A DNA stretch of 64,000 bases from positions 40,470 to 104,469 of the forward strand of contig DAHVDE010000008.1 of NCBI GenBank assembly GCA_027313705.1, in the 5' to 3' direction. The first letter of the stretch is position 1, and each line of letters begins with the position of its first letter. A program made the translations under genes and the position numbers. This document shows, in pieces, positions 59,800 through 64,000 of this stretch. The notes under the pieces were generated by a model. The model saw nothing but the letters and a program-made list of their open reading frames with translations, was not told where the DNA came from and ran no database searches. This DNA comes from Actinomycetota bacterium (GTDB taxonomy: Bacteria > Actinomycetota > Actinomycetes > Streptosporangiales > Streptosporangiaceae).

Positions 59800-59997
59800 C
59801 GCGCCGGTCCTCCGGGAGGCGACTCTGGGATGCTAGCGCGGTGCCGACCTGGGCGAAGTGGGCCGGACCGACGGCACCTCCAGCGCGCGCATCCTCCGCC
59901 ATGGTGTCCACGCCCCGACATCGAGAAGCACGATCCGCAGGCAGTCATCGCGGGTGGACTCGTAGAACTCCGCGAAGTCCTTCGGCACTCGCTCCAT
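59800..59997 (-). pseudogene. remnant of a SigE-like ECF sigma factor
   Basis: From ATG 59997 the start VPKDFAEFYESTRDDCLRIV matches the region 1.2/2.1 start of SigE-type factors (DFxEFYxxxRDDCLR). After VLLDVGA the frame shifts; the other frame continues DTMAEDARAGGAV, reminiscent of the conserved AEDAxxE helix. Truncated and degenerate. Confidence 0.5.
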
Positions 59998-60200
59998 GCC
60001 CTTAACACCCATGACAGACCGGATCCCTTTACCGACCCGGCTTGGCCCGCGCGGGCGACCCGCAAGCCTCCGCCGTCTCCGAACAACGGAAATTTCCGTA
60101 TCTTTGGCCGGCCGTTGATTGCGGACGGGGCACCTGATAGAGATCGTGGCATCCGGCACTTTTCCTGTACAGGAACGACGAACCCGAAAGGCAGCCGACC

Positions 60201-60769
60201 ATGGGCTTGTCCTCCAAACGCAATTCCGGCGGGCAAGTGCCGAGAGTGCTCCTCGGTCAGCTCAGCGCTTTCGGCCGGGCCGCATTCGATGCCAAGGTAC
60301 AGGGCAGCCTCTCATCGACCCCCGCTACGACTGGCAGAATTTCTTCGCCCTTATGCTTCCCGCTTTCACCGGCAACCCGACGCAGGCGATCGCGGAGGTC
60401 CACGCCGCTGCGGGAAGCGATGTGTACGCCAGGTACGGCGGCTACCGCATTATCGCTGAGTTCGATGCCGGGCTCAAGGACCCGCTGTACCTGGACATGA
60501 TGGACGCCGGCCTCTGGTTCATGTACGACAGGAAGCTTTCCAGCGGCCACATGACGGGTTATGAACGAGACCGCTGGGTTCAGGCTCATGGCGATGTGCG
60601 CACATCGTTCGACCGCATCGTCGAAGTCGCGCCGCCCGAGCACCACGTCGTCGCCATCGACCTTCGCCCCGGCGGGTCATTGATCGTCGCGAAGCTAGGA
60701 CCTGGCCCGCTAGACAACCAGTTCCATATCGAGCGCACTGCCGAGCGCACCTACGGCGCCTTTCCATGA
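60201..60769 (+). pseudogene. frameshifted conserved hypothetical gene
   Basis: Start ATG 60201 (MGLSSKRNSGGQVPRVLLG) runs in one frame to about 60300. The rest, from LIDPRYDWQNFFALMLPAF to the stop at 60769, is in another frame and shows steady amino-acid composition with a charged, Tyr/Trp-rich core (YARYGGYRIIAEFDAG, YDRKLSSGHMTGYERDRW). The two parts together would give about 190 residues. No family function was recognised. Confidence 0.5.
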
Positions 60770-60919
60770 GGAAGCAGAATTCAGAAGCCGTGACCCTCAC
60801 GCGCTGCGAAGAGCCAGAGATTCCTCAGTCGGACACGGCTGACGAAGTCCTCCGCAGACCTCGCGCCGGTCACGACCATCAGCGCGCACCAGGGCTTGTG
60901 CCGGTCCGCTGCCTGGTAG

Positions 60920-61288
60920 TGCGCAGGCAGCCTGGCTGATCACACCGGCTGGATCGCCAAGGTGGCGTTTTCACCTGATGGCCGCTACCTGACAACAGGG
61001 AGCGCTGATCCAACCGTCAGGATCTGGGATCTCGCGAGGCAGAAATATTATCGAGTGCTCGACCAGTTCGACAACTGGGAAGTGACCGACTTCAGTTTCT
61101 CACCCGGCTCGCGATTCATAGCCGCGTTCAACAGTGATCCCGCGATATACGTCTATGACATCGATAGCGGCGCTCTCGTCGCCCAACAGAGACCGTCATA
61201 TTGTTCCTGGAGCCCTGACGGGCGGTACCTGGCCACCTCCGGCTTTGAGACAACCCTCTGGGCTGCGCCTGTCACACCCGGCCAGTAA
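60920..61288 (+). pseudogene. WD40-repeat fragment
   Basis: After TAG 60917-60919 one frame reads through about 2.5 WD40 blades: AKVAFSPDGRYLTTGSADPT then VRIWDLARQK, FSFSPGSRFIAAFNSD then IYVYDIDSG, and SWSPDGRYLATSG. Complete propellers need seven blades, so this is the tail of a lost larger protein (WD40-kinase or NACHT-WD40 type in actinomycetes). Confidence 0.55.
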
Positions 61289-61347
61289 ACGCATCAACCC
61301 GTGAGCCCCGGTCGCGACAACCCGACCGGGGCCGCAGACCAACCCGC

Positions 61348-61761
61348 CTAAACCTGATCGTCGCGCGGCAGACCCGGCACCGCCCCGGACAGCGAGCGCG
61401 AATCTGCCTGGGCCAGCGCTCTGGCAACCGAGCGCTTCTTGCGCCACATGAGCTGCGCGTGGGCCATGACGAGCATTTTCGTTGAGTAGGCGGAGCACCA
61501 CAGCGAAACGTTGGTGCCACCAGATGCCGGTTTATAGCTCACCGACAGGGTCGGCGTGTATGCCCGCAACCGCGGGCTGAAGTTGTCGTCGCCCCGGCCA
61601 GGTACGCGGCTCCACGCGACTCCGAAGCGCGAGTTGACCAGTTCCCTGGTCCTGGCCACGTCATACGGCGACAGAACGTCGAGTTGCTGCCGTCCGCCGA
61701 CTTGCGTGAAGATAATCCAGGCGCAGATCACCAAGACGCCCAGGACCCAAAGCACGCTCAT
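61348..61761 (-). CDS. single-TM membrane protein of unknown function
   Basis: 137 residues from ATG 61761. One transmembrane helix at residues 1-20 (MSVLWVLGVLVICAWIIF), then a mainly polar domain (RELVNSRFGVAWSRVPGRGDD, given in part) with a mid Cys (SLWCSAYST), and a basic C-terminus. GGAGGGAG lies upstream of the start; a longer frame from 61950 adds low-complexity residues. Divergent from the XRE-type regulator at 61949. No family recognised. Confidence 0.55.
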   Translation of the reverse strand: MSVLWVLGVLVICAWIIFTQVGGRQQLDVLSPYDVARTRELVNSRFGVAWSRVPGRGDDNFSPRLRAYTPTLSVSYKPASGGTNVSLWCSAYSTKMLVMAHAQLMWRKKRSVARALAQADSRSLSGAVPGLPRDDQV

Positions 61762-61948
61762 AGCAAGGAGCTCCCTCCAGCTCGCGGCCAATGTCAGGTA
61801 CCTACGCTCGCTGCCTGGTGTCACGCAAATCAAGCCGTCACCGCTGTTTCCGGAGAAAGCCGAAGAACTAGAATCTAGCGGAAAGCTGTTTCCTAGGCCC
61901 CGCGCAGGCTGGCCCGGCCTAGCTCCAATATGAGGATCGGACGGGGGC

Positions 61949-62863
61949 ATGGGACGACCGCAATCACCGCTGGAGCGGGACGGCTCGCCTCGCCGCGAGT
62001 TCGCATTCTGGCTCCGCGATCTCCGAGCCCGCTCGGCCCTTACTTACGAGCAGATCGCCAGGGCCTCGAATTATGCGATAAGCACGATGCAGGAAGCTGC
62101 CGCCGGCCACCATTTGCCAACCCTGTCAGTAACCAGGGCGTTCGTGCGGGCTTGCGGCGGCGACGAGGCGATGTGGGAGGACTACTGGCACCAGATCAGG
62201 CGGATCATCGACCCGGACACCCCGCCCAGGCTGTCATGCTCCGCCGAGCCGCCCTGGGCGCGGAGCGCGCGCCGAAGCGGCGGGCAAGCCGAGGGAGACA
62301 TCGGCGAAGGGTGGTACCTGGAGTCGCTCATCGCATCGCTCAGGCTTGACCGCGAGCCAATCGAGACGACCGAGGTGCGGGCGATCGCGGTCACGGCCGA
62401 CGAAATAACCGAGATCGCCACCTCGATGAGCCTTCCCCGGCATCCCGAGGACACCAGCGATGGCCACGGGCTCGAAGCTGAGCTGCTGTACGGCGGCACG
62501 CTCGAACAGCGAGAGCAGCCATTCCAGAGCTATTTCAGGAACATCATCACTCTCCCCCGCCCGCTGCATGCCGGCGATCGCCATGAGTACGCGCTTCGCC
62601 TGAGCATCCCTCCCGGCCAGCCGATGGCACCTCATTACGTCCACGTGCCCTTGCAGCGCAGCGAGTACTTCGACCTGCGGGTCCAGTTCGATCCTCAGCA
62701 CCTGCCTCATCTGGTATGGAAGCTCGACGGTGTCTCGACAACCGTCTTGTACGAGCGCAGTCCTGCCAGCGAGATCATCAATCTTGATCCGTCTGGCGAG
62801 GTTCACCTCACGTTCAAGGGCTTGCGGCAGGGCCTGAGCTACGGCGTGAGCTGGATGCCTTAG
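61949..62863 (+). CDS. XRE-type HTH regulator with a C-terminal ligand-like domain
   Basis: 304 residues. HTH at about residues 22-70: FWLRDLRARSALTYEQIAR, then NYAISTMQEAAAG, the usual XRE N-terminal fold of actinomycete regulators. The rest (about 115-304) is beta-rich (EYALRLSIPPGQPMAPHYVHV, given in part) and ends in YGVSWMP. Actinomycete genomes hold many such XRE proteins next to small partner genes. Target unknown. Confidence 0.75.
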   Translation: MGRPQSPLERDGSPRREFAFWLRDLRARSALTYEQIARASNYAISTMQEAAAGHHLPTLSVTRAFVRACGGDEAMWEDYWHQIRRIIDPDTPPRLSCSAEPPWARSARRSGGQAEGDIGEGWYLESLIASLRLDREPIETTEVRAIAVTADEITEIATSMSLPRHPEDTSDGHGLEAELLYGGTLEQREQPFQSYFRNIITLPRPLHAGDRHEYALRLSIPPGQPMAPHYVHVPLQRSEYFDLRVQFDPQHLPHLVWKLDGVSTTVLYERSPASEIINLDPSGEVHLTFKGLRQGLSYGVSWMP

Positions 62864-63008
62864 CCGCCTCGACATGCGCAGGCAGCCGCGACCGGAAGTC
62901 AGCCTGTTTACGACCTTTTCGCGACCTGCCAGCCGGACGTCACCGGACCTTCACTGAGAGTGCCCGGTCAGGGACGACCTGGCGGACTCGATGAGGGGAG
63001 GCCGGAAG

Positions 63009-63062
63009 ATGCAGACGCACATCGTCCACCTGCTGCTGTCTTTGCTGCACGTGGTCTTCTAA
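63009..63062 (+). CDS. possible 17-residue hydrophobic peptide
   Basis: ATG 63009 preceded by GAGGGGAGG and ending TAA 63062 encodes a 17-residue, His- and Leu-rich hydrophobic peptide (MQTHIVHLLLSLLHVVF). Fifteen bases later a GC-rich hairpin with a TTT end (63077-63113) could stop transcription. Short frames of this size arise by chance, so this is tentative. A leader or membrane-active peptide is possible. Confidence 0.3.
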   Translation: MQTHIVHLLLSLLHVVF

Positions 63063-63076
63063 GCGAACAGGAATTC

Positions 63077-63113
63077 CCGGCGGCTCGCAGGCACTCAGTC
63101 CGCGGGCCGCCGG
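63077..63113 (+). terminator. GC-rich hairpin with T3
   Basis: CCGGCGGC (63077-63084) pairs with GCCGCCGG (63106-63113) across a 21-base loop and is followed by TTTA. Confidence 0.4.
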
Positions 63114-63162
63114 TTTAGCCGCCTTCTTGCTATCAGCAAACTGCCGCCGTCATGCTCTACCT

Positions 63163-64000
63163 ATGCCGCCGCAATCCCCAGAGCTGAAGGAGCCGACGGT
63201 GGATGACCTGGTCGGCGAGTTGCGCGTGCTCAGGGAACGCGGGCTGGTGCGGCTGCGGCACTCGGATCTGCCTCACCTGCGTGCCTGCGCGGCGCTGAGC
63301 TCGGTCCTGGCCGCCGCGCTCGGCGGGCCAGGGGCGGTCGAGGCGCTGCTGCGGGCGGCAGTGGACAACATCGGCGGCGGCTCGCTGGCTGCGGCCGCCG
63401 TGGCGACCTTCGGCCTCGGCAGGGGCGCCAGGGACCGGCCCGCCCAGGACCGCCGGCGTCAGGCCGCACTGGCGTACGGAGTCAGCGTCGAGCGCTTCCG
63501 CAAGCATCATGAGCGGATCGTGCTTGAGCAGGTCGCCGAGGAGATCGTCAAACTCTGCATGCTTACGACCGACGCGCGGCGGCCCGGCATGGCCATGCCT
63601 GAGATCGGCCAGCACATCAGCATGAAGGTCCGGCTCGGCGCGGTTGACGTGCCGATCATTGTGCATGTCAAGCCGGTCGAGCTCATGGCGGACATGGACA
63701 TTATCGTGGCGCCGATCAACTTGCACTTCGAGCCCGCGCAGCTCTTCAAGTCGTCGATTTCTGCCGCGCTGCGCCGGGGCGCCGCCTTCAGGGGCGCGGA
63801 TGGGCAGATAACCGCGGACGTGCTGGCCGATGAACTGCGGGCGTGGTCGGCCAGCCACGGAAGGACCGGCCTGCCGAGCGCACCGGGAACGGTGGTGGCT
63901 ACCTCTTCGGGAGCGCTGGCCGGCCAAGGGGTGCGCCGCATCTATCACCTGGCCGTGGCCAGCCCGCGTACGGGCAGCAACGACTACGACATCGACCCCA
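63163..64000 (+). CDS. macro-domain-like protein (3' end outside window)
   Basis: 279 complete codons visible from ATG 63163; the frame stays open to the last base. The N-terminal half is helical (ELRVLRERGLVRLRHSDLP, VERFRKHHERIVLEQVAEEI near 110). The second half reads MDIIVAPINLHFEPAQLFK near 180, then VVATSSGALAGQGVRRIYHLAVASPRTGSNDYD, given in part, which has the strand order and GG-VRRIYH signature of macro domains. Such proteins bind or hydrolyse ADP-ribose; here the canonical Asn/Asp may be changed (API instead of NAAN). Some actinomycete conflict systems use this arrangement. Confidence 0.6.
   Translation, partial: MPPQSPELKEPTVDDLVGELRVLRERGLVRLRHSDLPHLRACAALSSVLAAALGGPGAVEALLRAAVDNIGGGSLAAAAVATFGLGRGARDRPAQDRRRQAALAYGVSVERFRKHHERIVLEQVAEEIVKLCMLTTDARRPGMAMPEIGQHISMKVRLGAVDVPIIVHVKPVELMADMDIIVAPINLHFEPAQLFKSSISAALRRGAAFRGADGQITADVLADELRAWSASHGRTGLPSAPGTVVATSSGALAGQGVRRIYHLAVASPRTGSNDYDIDP

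Noticed and set aside
1-64000. tRNA, rRNA, CRISPR arrays, insertion sequences
   Set aside because: No T-loop/anticodon pattern, direct-repeat array or transposase motif was seen on either strand.

Overview
The window is high-G+C DNA with GTG starts, LAL and SARP-like regulators, ECF sigma factors with SnoaL-type tails, F420-type oxidoreductases and a remnant of an SCPSAGNC repeat protein. This points to a filamentous actinomycete; genus cannot be read from the sequence.

Layout. 1-8.4 kb is ordinary accessory sequence: the end of a DHA2 exporter, decayed gene pieces, a secreted protein, a D-aminoacylase-type amidohydrolase, a two-domain VOC protein and an ABC exporter. 8.5-43.8 kb looks like one large biosynthetic gene cluster with no PKS or NRPS. 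Its core, 10.3-19.7 kb on the plus strand, carries class II DAHP synthase, aspartokinase, the GriI/GriH pair for 3-amino-4-hydroxybenzoate (3,4-AHBA), a TIM-barrel amidohydrolase, a PaaK-like adenylating ligase, a flavin monooxygenase, an SDR and a PhzD-like isochorismatase. Facing it (19.7-23.3 kb, minus) are a PhzE-like ADIC synthase and a second flavin monooxygenase. ADIC synthase, isochorismatase and SDR together give 3-hydroxyanthranilate (3-HAA), so two different ortho-aminophenol acids are made side by side. The amidohydrolase plus ligase is the enzyme pair known from benzoxazole pathways (nataxazole type), so a benzoxazole-like product is the leading inference.

A LAL regulator, a DHA2 exporter, a DUF6069-like membrane protein, YceI, a MarR regulator and a PPOX protein follow (23.4-29.5 kb). 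Then come a tailoring operon with a dirigent/AOC-like protein, a flavin-dependent halogenase and a BBE-like oxidase (29.6-32.9 kb), a second WrbA quinone reductase with a MarR regulator and a perfect operator (33.2-34.6 kb), an ATP-grasp enzyme and a MaoC hydratase. A tightly overlapping seven-gene operon (36.6-43.8 kb) encodes an ornithine cyclodeaminase homologue, pyruvate aldolase, acylating aldehyde dehydrogenase, CitE-like lyase, alpha-oxoamine synthase, a JmjC/cupin oxygenase and an exporter. It probably makes or salvages a small unusual building block. Matching 17-bp elements (TCACG-NN-ATCACGTGAT) lie upstream of the two core operons.

44-64 kb is accessory and partly decaying: an S53 protease, TfoX, GNAT, alpha/beta hydrolase and P450 genes, two ECF41-like sigma/epimerase modules with matching promoter-like elements, and a type II restriction-modification pair whose endonuclease gene carries an in-frame TAG. 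It also holds a LysR gene with a perfect palindromic box next to a frameshifted DapA homologue, several other broken genes, an XRE-type regulator and the start of a macro-domain-like protein cut by the window end.
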